Source of the DNA: Pseudomonadota bacterium
Lineage (GTDB): Bacteria; Pseudomonadota; Gammaproteobacteria; Burkholderiales; Burkholderiaceae_B
Length of the DNA stretch: 59,695 nt
Reading direction: 5' to 3'
Assembly: GCA_023387815.1 (NCBI GenBank)
Contig: JAEWHK010000029.1
Coordinates: forward strand, 1-59,695
Position numbers and translations under genes: made by a program. Below the pieces are notes generated by a model that made no database searches, had not been told where the DNA came from, and worked only from the letters and a program-made list of their open reading frames with translations. Shown here piece after piece: positions 1-7,991 of the stretch. Numbering within the stretch: position 1 is the first letter of the stretch; every line of letters starts with the position of its first letter.

Positions 1-371
1 GTGTGTATGTGCAGGTCAATACGTCGGGAGAAGCCAGCAAGTACGGACTGCCGCCGGATGATGTGGCCGCTTTCCTGCGTGAGTTGCCGGCGTTCTCGGC
101 GCTGCGTGTTCGTGGACTGATGACGCTTGCCCTTTTCTCGGCCGAAGCCGAGAGAGTACGCGAGTGCTTCGTGCTCCTGCGCGGTCTGCGCGACCGGCTG
201 CGGCAGGATGCGCCTGACGGAATCAGCCTGGATGAATTATCGATGGGCATGTCCGGCGACTACGAAATCGCCATCGAGGAAGGTGCAACCGTCGTGCGCG
301 TTGGACAGGCCATTTTTGGTGCTCGCGCTTTGCCGGATAGCCATTACTGGCCGAGTGAAGGCAATGCCTGA
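1..371 (+). CDS. yggS: YggS/PROSC-family PLP homeostasis protein, C-terminal part (5' truncated by window)
   Basis: C-terminal ~122 residues of a YggS-type protein, a single-domain fold-type III PLP-binding protein that buffers pyridoxal phosphate and influences amino-acid and vitamin B6 pools. The frame is open through the window edge, so the start and the PLP lysine lie outside. Family motifs visible are VQVNTSGEASKYG, RGLMTL and the C-terminal SMGMSGDYEIAIEEG followed by VRVGQAIFG, which forms the PLP phosphate pocket. The stop is TGA at 369-371. YggS often sits near proC, but the upstream neighbours are not in the window. The family call is firm; only the length is unknown. Confidence 0.93.
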   Translation, partial: VYVQVNTSGEASKYGLPPDDVAAFLRELPAFSALRVRGLMTLALFSAEAERVRECFVLLRGLRDRLRQDAPDGISLDELSMGMSGDYEIAIEEGATVVRVGQAIFGARALPDSHYWPSEGNA

Positions 372-430
372 ACTCTTTGTCGCACGCAGGAACAATCTCA
401 AACGAAAAGATCAATGCATCGGCTCTAAAA

Positions 431-910
431 TTATTCGTCTTCAGCACCGATAGGCAGCGACAACCCGACCTTAACCCGGCTCATTGTTACGAAGGTTTTA
501 AATCGTTTGACGTTATTGTTGGTGAAAAATAGCTGCCGCGTCAGCGCGTTGTATTGTTCCATGTCCTTCACAGTAAATATCAGGATAAAGTCCCAGTCGC
601 CAGTCACGTAATAGCACTGCTGCACCTGAGGACAGGACGTAAACGCCTGCTTCATTTCATCGAATAGATCAGCTCGCTCGCTTTCCGTTTCTACGCCAGC
701 AATAATCGTCAGCGGATATCCTACTGCCGCCGGCTCCGGCTCCGCCGCGTAGCGCTTAATGGTACCTTCATCGGTCATGCGCTTAAGGCGGCGATTAACG
801 GCAGCTGTCGATAGATTCACCCGCTCCCCTAACTCGGCCTGTGACAGCCGGGCGTTTTCCTGTACCAACGCCAGCAAACGCAAATCAAAGTTATCAAGTG
901 ATGAAGTCAT
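431..910 (-). CDS. Lrp/AsnC-family transcriptional regulator
   Basis: 159-residue feast/famine regulator. An N-terminal AsnC-type winged helix-turn-helix (about residues 1-60; FDLRLLALVQENARLSQAELGERVNLS) is followed by a RAM/Lrp ligand-binding domain with the usual GDWDF motif. The ATG at 910 is preferred over an in-frame start at 949 because MTSSLDNFDLRLL is the normal family N-terminus. It is transcribed divergently from the amidohydrolase/diaminopropionate ammonia-lyase pair, so it probably regulates that pair and itself in response to an amino acid. The effector is unknown. Confidence 0.9.
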   Translation of the reverse strand: MTSSLDNFDLRLLALVQENARLSQAELGERVNLSTAAVNRRLKRMTDEGTIKRYAAEPEPAAVGYPLTIIAGVETESERADLFDEMKQAFTSCPQVQQCYYVTGDWDFILIFTVKDMEQYNALTRQLFFTNNNVKRFKTFVTMSRVKVGLSLPIGAEDE

Positions 911-1105
911 CGCAGTAACAGCATCCAGGTTATAAGCCCAACAACGCAATAATTTTGCATTTTGAGCGGCAATTTTAATAATTCCATAGGGTACTTTAGA
1001 AATAAAATTTCATCAAGACGCAAAAACATCCGGCACGCCTGGCTAGTGCATATCCGTGGTCAGGAAGTGTCCAGGCAAGCCAATTCCCAACGGTGGAGAA
1101 AACTT
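911..1105. promoter_or_regulatory. Divergent control region between Lrp regulator and amidohydrolase
   Basis: 195 bp, markedly AT-rich. It contains a dyad GCAA-N5-TTGC at 946-958 and a perfect short palindrome GAAAT-AAA-ATTTC at 999-1011. AT-rich spaced dyads of this kind suit Lrp-family octamers, which wrap DNA over several sites. No promoter hexamers are assigned with confidence. A GGAGA ribosome-binding site at 1095-1099 precedes the amidohydrolase ATG at 1106 and decides that start over an upstream in-frame one. Confidence 0.45.
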
Positions 1106-2356
1106 ATGACTCGTTCGGTAACCCTGAACGGTGAGCAATTGCTCGCACAAATCCAAATACTCGGCTCCGTCGGCGCTGACTCCACTACGGGCGGCCGAAC
1201 TCGAATCGCCTTGGCTGATGAGGATAAAAAAGGCCGCGATTTGCTAGTGCAATGGATGCGGGAGCTGCAACTGGAGGTTCGAGTGGATCGTATCGGCAAC
1301 ATCTTCGGCACCTTGCCGTCGCTCAACGCAGACGGAAACATGCGCCCCTTAATGATAGGCTCACACATTGACACGGTGCGCAATGCTGGTGCACTGGATG
1401 GCTGCTATGGCGTGCTCGCCGGCCTGGCCGTGACGCGTGCCTATCGCGAAGCTGGTGTACATCCCCAACGCGCCATCATCGTCGCTGCGTTTACCAACGA
1501 AGAAGGCGTGCGCTTTCAGCCCGACATGATGGGATCGCTTGTCTATGCAGGGGGGCTGTCGGCGAACGACGCGCTCAACATCATAGGGATTGACGGCACG
1601 CGTCTGGGCGACGAATTAATGCGTATTGGTTACGCGGGAGATATGGAACCTGGTTTCATATGTCCCCACGAATACCTGGAGCTGCACATCGAGCAAGGCC
1701 CAGTGCTGGAAATCGAAGGACAGGACATAGGCGTGGTAGAGAATTTGCAGGGTATTTCCTGGCAAAAAATCACGGTACATGGCACAGCCAATCATGCAGG
1801 TACGACTCCCACCCGGCTACGCCATGACGCAGGTTACGTGGCATCCGCCATCGTAGCGTTCCTGCGCGAACGAGTCGCGGAAACGGTTCCCTACACTACC
1901 CTTGCCACTACAGGTTCGCTGCGACTGGAACCTGATGTAATCAACGTCATCCCTCGTAAAGCCACTTTCACTGTGGATTTACGGGATCCCGACGAAACCC
2001 GTCTTCGGGCCGCAGAGACATGTTTGACCGATTTTCTCGCAGAGATTTCCCTGCGCGAGGGAGTGGCAATCGAAACCGAAAGCCTGGCGCGTTTCGAACC
2101 GGTGGCGTTCGATGCCGGGCTGGCCAGTGAGATCGAAGCTTCTGCCAGGCGTTTCGGCTTCTCCTATCGCCGCATGACCTCAGGTGCAGGCCACGACGCA
2201 CAGATGATTGCACGTATTGCCCCTGCGGCCATGATATTCGTACCAAGCCGTGGCGGGATCAGTCACAACCCGCTAGAGCATACCGACGACGTGCAACTTA
2301 TTCAGGGCGCGCAAGTACTGCTTGACGTGGTTAAGCGCCGTATGGACGCAAACTAA
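1106..2356 (+). CDS. M20-family Zn-dependent amidohydrolase (N-carbamoyl-amino-acid hydrolase / allantoate amidohydrolase type)
   Basis: 416-residue cytoplasmic dinuclear zinc hydrolase of the hydantoinase/carbamoylase subfamily of M20, which cleaves N-carbamoyl or ureido amide bonds. Metal-ligand motifs are in order: GSHIDTV (His87), ALDGCYG (Asp98), NEEGVRF (Glu132/133), HIEQGPVLE (His194), and ISHNPLEHT near residue 387. The lid-domain motif NHAGTTPT (His230) and TSGAGHDAQM are also present. The start at 1106 follows a GGAGA box. The gene is 58 bp upstream of diaminopropionate ammonia-lyase in the same direction, so the likely substrate is an N-substituted diamino acid whose product feeds that enzyme. 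This is inference; subfamily members differ in substrate and cannot be separated by eye. Confidence 0.87.
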   Translation: MTRSVTLNGEQLLAQIQILGSVGADSTTGGRTRIALADEDKKGRDLLVQWMRELQLEVRVDRIGNIFGTLPSLNADGNMRPLMIGSHIDTVRNAGALDGCYGVLAGLAVTRAYREAGVHPQRAIIVAAFTNEEGVRFQPDMMGSLVYAGGLSANDALNIIGIDGTRLGDELMRIGYAGDMEPGFICPHEYLELHIEQGPVLEIEGQDIGVVENLQGISWQKITVHGTANHAGTTPTRLRHDAGYVASAIVAFLRERVAETVPYTTLATTGSLRLEPDVINVIPRKATFTVDLRDPDETRLRAAETCLTDFLAEISLREGVAIETESLARFEPVAFDAGLASEIEASARRFGFSYRRMTSGAGHDAQMIARIAPAAMIFVPSRGGISHNPLEHTDDVQLIQGAQVLLDVVKRRMDAN

Positions 2357-2414
2357 GCCTGGTTTTAAGAACCGAAAGCGAATCAGTTTAAATTTAAATA
2401 GTCGAGAATGAAAA

Positions 2415-3635
2415 ATGACAGTAAGAAGAAAAATTGAATTCCAGTTCAACCCGCATCGACAGCCCCTCGATACGTCGACTCTGGCATTTCTTTCCGATGA
2501 TGTAGTCCAGTCGGTCCGCAACTTCCATGCAAACCTGCCCGGTTATGCCAGGACACAGCAGCACTCACTTCCGGCTCTGAGTCGAAAACTCGGCCTGGGT
2601 GCCGTTTTCGTTAAGGATGAGTCAACGCGCTTCGGCCTTAATGCGTTCAAGGGACTTGGCGGTTCCTATGCAGTCGCAATGCATATCAGTAAAAACATAC
2701 TGGGCCGTAATACGGTGTGTTCGTATGAGGAACTACGTTCCGAATCGGTTCGTTCCCGTATCAAGGATCTGACATTCGTAACCGCAACGGATGGCAATCA
2801 TGGTCGGGGCGTAGCCTGGACGGCGGAGCAGCTGGGCGTCAAGGCTAGTGTATATATGCCAAAAGGTTCCTCCCCCGTCCGTGCTGAGAACATCCGCTCC
2901 CATGGGGCACAATGCACCATTACCGAACTTAACTACGATGACACGGTGCGCATGGCTGCCAAAGCGGCAGAAACCAATGGCTGGGTGCTCTTGCAGGATA
3001 CCGCCTGGCCAGGCTACGAAACCGTTCCCTTATGGATCATGCAGGGATACCTTACGCTGGCATCGGAAGCCTTTGAACAAATGTGTGAATTGGGTGTCGA
3101 TCATCCCACTCATGTATTCCTGCAGGCTGGGGTCGGTTCTTTTGCAGCAGCCATCATGGGATATTGCCTATCGCAAGCGGGAAGTAAGCCACCATGCATC
3201 GCCATTATCGAGCCCGATGAGGCAGACTGCTTCTTGCGCTCGGCAGCCACGGTCGATGGCAGGGCCGAGATTGTATCTGGCGATATGCCTACGATCATGG
3301 CAGGCCTGGCCTGCGGCGAGCCCAGCAGTTTGAGCTGGCCGCTGATCCGGGATCACGCGGACATCTTTTTCTCTGTGGAAGACCGAGTTGCTGCCGACGG
3401 CATGCGTATTCTTGCCGCTCCAGCACCGAACGGCGACCCTCCCATCATTTCGGGTGAGTCTGGCGCAGTCGGAGCGGGTCTGCTCTACGCGATAATGCAG
3501 GATCCAGACTTGATCCCCGTGAAGCATAAGCTCAGCCTTGACAACGAATCACGCGTACTGCTCATCAGCACCGAAGGGAACACTTCTCCCGAAATATATC
3601 AGCGCATTGTCTGGCTGGGAGATAACGATCTATAA
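2415..3635 (+). CDS. dpaL: Diaminopropionate ammonia-lyase
   Basis: 406-residue PLP enzyme of fold type II, the usual length for this family (YgeX in E. coli). It converts 2,3-diaminopropionate to pyruvate and two ammonia by alpha,beta-elimination. Schiff-base lysine is Lys79 in NAFKGLGGSYA; the family motif TATDGNHGRGVAW binds PLP phosphate and carboxylate, and the Gly-rich SGESGAVGAG lies near the C-terminus. Start ATG at 2415 has only a weak Shine-Dalgarno (GAGAATG), so coupling to the amidohydrolase is possible. The enzyme accepts both D and L isomers in characterised members. Confidence 0.93.
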   Translation: MTVRRKIEFQFNPHRQPLDTSTLAFLSDDVVQSVRNFHANLPGYARTQQHSLPALSRKLGLGAVFVKDESTRFGLNAFKGLGGSYAVAMHISKNILGRNTVCSYEELRSESVRSRIKDLTFVTATDGNHGRGVAWTAEQLGVKASVYMPKGSSPVRAENIRSHGAQCTITELNYDDTVRMAAKAAETNGWVLLQDTAWPGYETVPLWIMQGYLTLASEAFEQMCELGVDHPTHVFLQAGVGSFAAAIMGYCLSQAGSKPPCIAIIEPDEADCFLRSAATVDGRAEIVSGDMPTIMAGLACGEPSSLSWPLIRDHADIFFSVEDRVAADGMRILAAPAPNGDPPIISGESGAVGAGLLYAIMQDPDLIPVKHKLSLDNESRVLLISTEGNTSPEIYQRIVWLGDNDL

Positions 3636-3755
3636 CGAATAGCCACAACATGCAGTTTGGTGGGCGTAGGTAGCGCATTGGCCATGGGCACGAAAATTCA
3701 AAACTGAGCGACAATCACCAACCCGTGTCGAAAATGTAACAGTCCTCTTCCCCCT

Positions 3756-3784
3756 CTTGAAACTGTGGCAATCATCCCTATAAT
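3756..3784 (+). promoter_or_regulatory. groESL promoter with overlapping sigma32-like and sigma70 elements
   Basis: CTTGAAA at 3756-3762, a 13-bp spacer, then CCCTATAAT at 3776-3784. This resembles the heat-shock sigma32 consensus (CTTGAAA, 13-15 bp, CCCCAT). The same bases also read as a sigma70 promoter: CTTGAA, 17 bp, then TATAAT at 3779-3784. The CIRCE dyad starts at the last base of the -10, so repressor would block either polymerase. Confidence 0.8.
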
Positions 3785-3810
3785 TAGCACTCAGTAGGGT
3801 CGAGTGCTAA
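3784..3810. promoter_or_regulatory. CIRCE operator (HrcA binding site)
   Basis: Perfect 9-9-9 inverted repeat: TTAGCACTC at 3784-3792, nine-base spacer, GAGTGCTAA at 3802-3810. It matches the CIRCE consensus without mismatch and sits just downstream of the groESL -10. It predicts repression by HrcA, which needs GroEL for activity, giving feedback from chaperone level. hrcA is not in the window. Confidence 0.97.
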
Positions 3811-3866
3811 CAGCTCGCCACACTTCCAAATTACCAACCCATTTTTATACATTCAGGAGTTTCTCC

Positions 3867-4154
3867 ATGGCATTGCGTCCTTTGCAAGACCGCGTGATCA
3901 TCAAGCGCCTCGATAACGAACGTAAAACTGCGTCCGGCATCGTTATCCCTGACAGTGCAGCTGAAAAACCCGATCAGGGCGAAGTTGTTGCTGTTGGTCC
4001 TGGCAAAAAAACTGAAGATGGCAAAGTCATTGCCGTTGACCTGAAAGTAGGCGACAAAGTCCTGTTCGGCAAATACGCTGGTCAGTCCGTCAAAGTTGAC
4101 GGTGAAGAGCTGCTGGTTATCCGCGAAGAAGAAATTCTCGCTGTCATCGGCTAA
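3867..4154 (+). CDS. groES: Co-chaperonin GroES
   Basis: 95-residue Hsp10, which forms the heptameric lid of the GroEL folding chamber. It has the standard N-terminus LRPLQDRVIIKRLDNE, the mobile-loop region ERKTASGIVIPD, and the end LVIREEEILAVI. The ATG at 3867 follows CAGGAG at 3853-3858; the upstream in-frame extension begins inside the CIRCE element and is not real. First gene of the groESL operon, 82 bp before groEL. Codon use is strongly biased, as expected for an abundant protein. Confidence 0.98.
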   Translation: MALRPLQDRVIIKRLDNERKTASGIVIPDSAAEKPDQGEVVAVGPGKKTEDGKVIAVDLKVGDKVLFGKYAGQSVKVDGEELLVIREEEILAVIG

Positions 4155-4236
4155 TTCGCCCGCAAAAATGCATCTTCCCGCGCTGCTTTGAACAGCACGC
4201 CCGGGTAAACGAGACAAATCATTCAAGGAATCAAAC

Positions 4237-5883
4237 ATGGCTTCCAAGCAAGTATATTTCGGTGACGACGCACGTGTTCGCATCGTCCGTGGTGTAAACG
4301 TTCTGGCCAACGCCGTTAAAACAACTCTGGGCCCTAAAGGCCGTAACGTTGTTCTGGAGCGCTCTTTCGGCGCCCCTACCGTAACAAAAGACGGTGTTTC
4401 TGTTGCCAAAGAAATCGAACTGAAAGACAAATTTGAAAACATCGGCGCTCAGCTGGTTAAAGAAGTTGCTTCCAAAACATCTGACCACGCTGGTGACGGT
4501 ACAACAACTGCAACCGTTCTGGCTCAGGCTGTTGTTGAAGAAGGCCTCAAATACGTTGCCGCCGGCATCAACCCAATGGACCTGAAACGCGGTATCGACA
4601 AGGCCGTTGCTGCTGCTGTTTCCGAGCTGCAATCTCTGTCTCGCCCATGCACAACCAGCAAGGAAATTGCTCAGGTTGGTTCCATCTCCGCCAACAGCGA
4701 CAGCTCTATCGGCGACATCATTGCCAACGCAATGGACAAAGTCGGTAAAGAAGGCGTTATCACTGTTGAAGACGGCAAATCTCTGGACAACGAGCTGGAC
4801 GTTGTAGAAGGTATGCAGTTTGACCGTGGTTACCTGTCTCCATACTTCATCAACAACCAGGAAAAACAGGTTGCTGCTCTGGAAGATCCATATGTTCTGA
4901 TTTTCGACAAAAAAATCAGCAACATCCGCGATCTGCTGCCTATTCTGGAACAAGTTGCCAAATCAAGCCGTCCTCTGCTGATCATTGCAGAAGACGTTGA
5001 AGGCGAAGCCCTGGCAACGCTGGTTGTGAACAACATCCGTGGCATCCTGAAAACCACAGCAGTTAAAGCACCTGGCTTCGGCGACCGTCGTAAAGCCATG
5101 CTGGAAGATATTGCTATCCTGACTGGCGGTACCGTTATCTCTGAAGAAACCGGTATGTCTCTGGAAAAAGCAACCATCGACGACCTGGGTCAGGCTAAAC
5201 GCATCGAAGTTGGCAAAGAAAACACCACCATCATCGACGGTGCTGGCGTCAGCGCAAACATCGAAGCCCGCGTTAAACAAATCCGCACACAGATCGAAGA
5301 AGCCTCTTCTGACTACGATCGCGAAAAACTGCAAGAGCGCGTTGCCAAACTGGCAGGCGGTGTTGCTGTGATCCGTGTTGGTGCTGCAACCGAAGTTGAA
5401 ATGAAAGAGAAAAAAGCACGCGTTGAAGATGCGCTGCATGCAACTCGCGCTGCGGTTGAAGAAGGTATTGTTCCTGGCGGTGGCGTTGCCCTGATCCGTG
5501 CCAAGAAAGCCATTGAACAGGTCAAAGGCTCCAACGCTGACCAGGACGCCGGTATCAAACTGATCCTGCGTGCTGTTGAAGCTCCTCTGCGTACAATCGT
5601 TGCCAACGCTGGCGACGAGCCTAGCGTTGTTGTCAATCAGGTTGCCAACGGTGAAGGCAACTACGGTTACAACGCTGCAACTGGCGAGTACGGTGATCTG
5701 GTTGAGCAAGGTGTTCTGGACCCAACCAAAGTCACTCGTACAGCACTGCAAAACGCTGCCTCTGTTGCCAGCCTGCTGCTGACTACTGAAGCTGCTGTTT
5801 GCGAAATCGTAGAAGACAAACCTGCTCCTGCAATGCCTGATATGGGCGGCATGGGTGGTATGGGCGGCATGGGCGGATTCTAA
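4237..5883 (+). CDS. groEL: Chaperonin GroEL
   Basis: 548-residue Hsp60 that assembles as a double heptamer and folds proteins by ATP-driven encapsulation with GroES. Visible hallmarks are TLGPKGRNVVLE, the ATP-site motif GDGTTTATVLAQ, the family signature around EEGIVPGGGVAL, and a C-terminal tail of repeated GGM units ending in GGF. Length is normal. Codon usage is extreme: almost all Lys codons are AAA, and Val GTT and Ala GCT are favoured. This bias opens long antisense ORFs that are not genes. A strong terminator follows. No second groEL copy is in the window. Confidence 0.99.
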   Translation: MASKQVYFGDDARVRIVRGVNVLANAVKTTLGPKGRNVVLERSFGAPTVTKDGVSVAKEIELKDKFENIGAQLVKEVASKTSDHAGDGTTTATVLAQAVVEEGLKYVAAGINPMDLKRGIDKAVAAAVSELQSLSRPCTTSKEIAQVGSISANSDSSIGDIIANAMDKVGKEGVITVEDGKSLDNELDVVEGMQFDRGYLSPYFINNQEKQVAALEDPYVLIFDKKISNIRDLLPILEQVAKSSRPLLIIAEDVEGEALATLVVNNIRGILKTTAVKAPGFGDRRKAMLEDIAILTGGTVISEETGMSLEKATIDDLGQAKRIEVGKENTTIIDGAGVSANIEARVKQIRTQIEEASSDYDREKLQERVAKLAGGVAVIRVGAATEVEMKEKKARVEDALHATRAAVEEGIVPGGGVALIRAKKAIEQVKGSNADQDAGIKLILRAVEAPLRTIVANAGDEPSVVVNQVANGEGNYGYNAATGEYGDLVEQGVLDPTKVTRTALQNAASVASLLLTTEAAVCEIVEDKPAPAMPDMGGMGGMGGMGGF

Positions 5884-5951
5884 TCCTTCCCAAACTGCAC
5901 TTACACTGCGCTCTACATCGGTCTGTCTTCGGGCAGGCCGGTTACGAAAAG

Positions 5952-5983
5952 ACCCCGTCTGGATATCCAGTCGGGGTTTTTCT
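5952..5983 (+). terminator. Rho-independent terminator of groESL
   Basis: Hairpin ACCCCG-T-CTGG-ATAT-CCAG-T-CGGGGT (5952-5977), a ten-pair stem with one central T-T mismatch and a four-base loop. It runs directly into TTTTTCT. It lies 69 bp after the groEL stop. Confidence 0.92.
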
Positions 5984-6079
5984 ATTGGGTCACGGTTTCC
6001 TGTGACAGTCTCGTCCCGTTTTGCTTGAATGCCGCCCGACGATAGGGTTTAATCTTGCCGTAGCGTTTTGTGAACTACA

Positions 6080-6484
6080 ATGCTGAACATGACTCGACCC
6101 AGCCATCATCACATCTCAAAGAATCGCGGCATTTTGCGTTTCATGCAGGCAACTGTGTATTCGGCACAGGGGTTTCGCGCAGCTTTCACCAGTGAAGAAG
6201 CATTCCGGCAGGAGCTGATTGTGTCTCTGATTCTGACACCGTTTGCCTTTCTGCTGGGGCGCACTTTTACGGAAGTGGTTGTTTTACTGGGTGTTCTGGT
6301 CAGCGTGCTGACGGTGGAGCTGATCAATTCGGCCATCGAAGTGCTTGCCGACACGGTCAGTACCGAAACGCATCCCCTCATCGGCCAGACCAAGGATATC
6401 GCCAGCGCTGCCGTCATGATGGTCATTTCTTTCGCCGGCCTGGTCTGGCTGGGTCTGCTCCTTGTTCGACTGTTCTCACATTAA
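6080..6484 (+). CDS. dgkA: Diacylglycerol kinase, prokaryotic type
   Basis: 134-residue inner-membrane protein of the DgkA family, a homotrimer with three transmembrane helices per subunit. It phosphorylates diacylglycerol to phosphatidate and recycles lipid from membrane-derived oligosaccharide and envelope turnover. The catalytic signature VELINSAIEVLAD carries the conserved Glu, Asn and Glu. Hydrophobic stretches lie at about residues 48-62, 67-85 and 110-132. It is slightly longer than E. coli DgkA (about 122) at the N-terminus; the ATG at 6089 is an alternative start. It is six bases before pyrF and probably cotranscribed. Confidence 0.93.
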   Translation: MLNMTRPSHHHISKNRGILRFMQATVYSAQGFRAAFTSEEAFRQELIVSLILTPFAFLLGRTFTEVVVLLGVLVSVLTVELINSAIEVLADTVSTETHPLIGQTKDIASAAVMMVISFAGLVWLGLLLVRLFSH

Positions 6485-6490
6485 GCTTCA

Positions 6491-7315
6491 ATGACATTTA
6501 TAGAAAAATTGCAATCCGCCTGGCAAAGCCAGAACTCCCTTCTGATGGTTGGCCTGGATCCGGATCCTGAAAGGCTGCCCGTCAGCATGAAACAGGACAG
6601 ACAAGCCACGTATGATTTTTGCAAGGGCATAGTCGATGCGGCCGCCCCCTACGCTTGCGGTTTCAAACCACAAATTGCCTATTTTGCTTCACAGGGTGCA
6701 GAAGAGCAGTTATCAGAACTGTGTACCTATATCCACAAAACCTACCCTCACCTGCCCATCGTGCTGGATGCCAAGCGCGGCGATATCGGCACGACAGCAG
6801 AGCATTATGCCCGTGAAGCGTACGAGCGTTACAAGGCAGATGCGGTGACGGTCAGTCCTTACATGGGATACGATTCCATTGAGCCATACCTGGCGTGGAA
6901 GGATCGCGGCATTATCATTTTGTGCCGCACGTCCAATCCCGGTGGTTCCGATCTGCAGTTTGTTGAATCATCCAGCGGTGAGCCACTGTACCTGCATGTG
7001 GCCAGCATGGTGGCAGAAAAATGGAATGAGCACGGTCAGTGCGGTCTGGTGGTCGGCGCCACGTTCCCGGAGGAACTGGCACGAGTGCGCGAACGTGTGG
7101 GCGACAGTATGCCGCTGCTGGTGCCAGGCATTGGCGCCCAGGGCGGAGATATCGATGAAACGGTAAAAGCCGGTCGTACCACCGACGGGACAGGCATGAT
7201 GATCAATTCATCGCGTGCCATCTTGTACGCGAGTTCGGATGACGACTGGCAGGAAGCCGCCGCCAAGGTGGCACGCGATACGCGGGATCAGATCAACCGG
7301 GCACGTAGTCTTTGA
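6491..7315 (+). CDS. pyrF: Orotidine 5'-phosphate decarboxylase
   Basis: 274-residue TIM-barrel enzyme of the longer OMP decarboxylase subgroup, which makes UMP in the last step of pyrimidine synthesis. The catalytic signature LDAKRGDIGTTAEHYA gives the Asp-x-Lys-x-x-Asp triad (Asp93, Lys95, Asp98). VPGIGAQGGD and the late SSRAILYAS form the phosphate site. It follows dgkA by six bases and converges on the minus-strand pncC operon. Its stop codon lies within the first copy of the tandem repeat at 7311. Confidence 0.95.
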   Translation: MTFIEKLQSAWQSQNSLLMVGLDPDPERLPVSMKQDRQATYDFCKGIVDAAAPYACGFKPQIAYFASQGAEEQLSELCTYIHKTYPHLPIVLDAKRGDIGTTAEHYAREAYERYKADAVTVSPYMGYDSIEPYLAWKDRGIIILCRTSNPGGSDLQFVESSSGEPLYLHVASMVAEKWNEHGQCGLVVGATFPEELARVRERVGDSMPLLVPGIGAQGGDIDETVKAGRTTDGTGMMINSSRAILYASSDDDWQEAAAKVARDTRDQINRARSL

Positions 7316-7443
7316 TGGGACGGTCTCTGAAGGGCGGCCTTCAATGGTCGCTCTTCAGCGAACAGATTCTAATGGAGCTGCCATTAAGGAAGTCGTCTCC
7401 CTGCAGCAGATTTGATGGGACGGCCGCCGAAGAACTTGTCTTC
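7311..7443 (+). repeat. Two copies of a hairpin-bearing repeat, 100 bp apart, between pyrF and pncC
   Basis: The 13-mer TTTGATGGGACGG occurs at 7311-7323 and exactly 100 bp later at 7411-7423. Six bases (first copy 7324-7328 plus start) further on, each copy has a small hairpin: GAAGG-GCGG-CCTTC at 7329-7342 and GAAGA-ACTTG-TCTTC at 7429-7443. The stem closing pair differs (G-C versus A-T) yet pairing is kept, which suggests a conserved structure. The first copy contains the pyrF stop codon. No T-run follows, so it is not a classic terminator. Confidence 0.55.
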
Positions 7444-7476
7444 AAGCGATTGTCTAGACGGACCGGCTTCAGGAAA

Positions 7477-7989
7477 TCAGTTTTCGTCGATGATTCGGCG
7501 GGTGATTTCCATGGCATAGATAACGGCCTGCACGCGGACCTGGTGACGGTCCCCGACGAAATTCTGTGAGAACGGCAGCGTAACGATGCCGTCACCCTTG
7601 CGGTATGACACGGCAAAGCAAACCAGGCCGACTGGTTTGTTTTCTGTGCCGCCATCCGGCCCGGCAATACCGGTGGTGCTCACGGCGCAGGTGGAAAGAG
7701 GCGCATTGCTCAGCACCCCTTCTGCCATTTCAATGGCCACTTCTTCACTCACGGCACCAAATTTGTCCAATGCCGACTGGTTGACACCCAGCATGTCCAT
7801 TTTGGCTTCATTTGTATAGGTCACAAATCCGCGATCAAACCACTGGCTGGAGCCGGGAATGGCAGTTACGGCGCCGGCCAGCAAACCACCTGTGCACGAT
7901 TCGGCAATGCCCAGAAGCCAGCTTTTCTTTTTTAACGATTCACCCAGATCGGCCGCGACCTGCCACTGCGCGCTTTGTAATTCCGACAT
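7477..7989 (-). CDS. pncC: Nicotinamide-nucleotide amidohydrolase PncC (CinA C-terminal domain)
   Basis: 170-residue stand-alone CinA-C domain, normal length for PncC. It deamidates NMN to nicotinate mononucleotide, recycling the NMN released by NAD-dependent DNA ligase. The nucleophile motif GIAESCTGG (Ser31) and Lys63 in TNEAKMDMLGV are present, as is the TTGIAGPDGG loop. The N-terminal COG1058 domain of full CinA is absent. It begins two bases after the pgpA stop, last gene of the thiL-pgpA-pncC run. Confidence 0.93.
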   Translation of the reverse strand: MSELQSAQWQVAADLGESLKKKSWLLGIAESCTGGLLAGAVTAIPGSSQWFDRGFVTYTNEAKMDMLGVNQSALDKFGAVSEEVAIEMAEGVLSNAPLSTCAVSTTGIAGPDGGTENKPVGLVCFAVSYRKGDGIVTLPFSQNFVGDRHQVRVQAVIYAMEITRRIIDEN

Positions 7990-7991
7990 AT

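Noticed and set aside
4231..5751. Two long minus-strand ORFs (240 and 262 codons) opposite groEL
   Set aside because: They are Phe/Asn/Cys-rich frames produced by the strong codon bias of groEL on the other strand; no family motifs or ribosome-binding sites.
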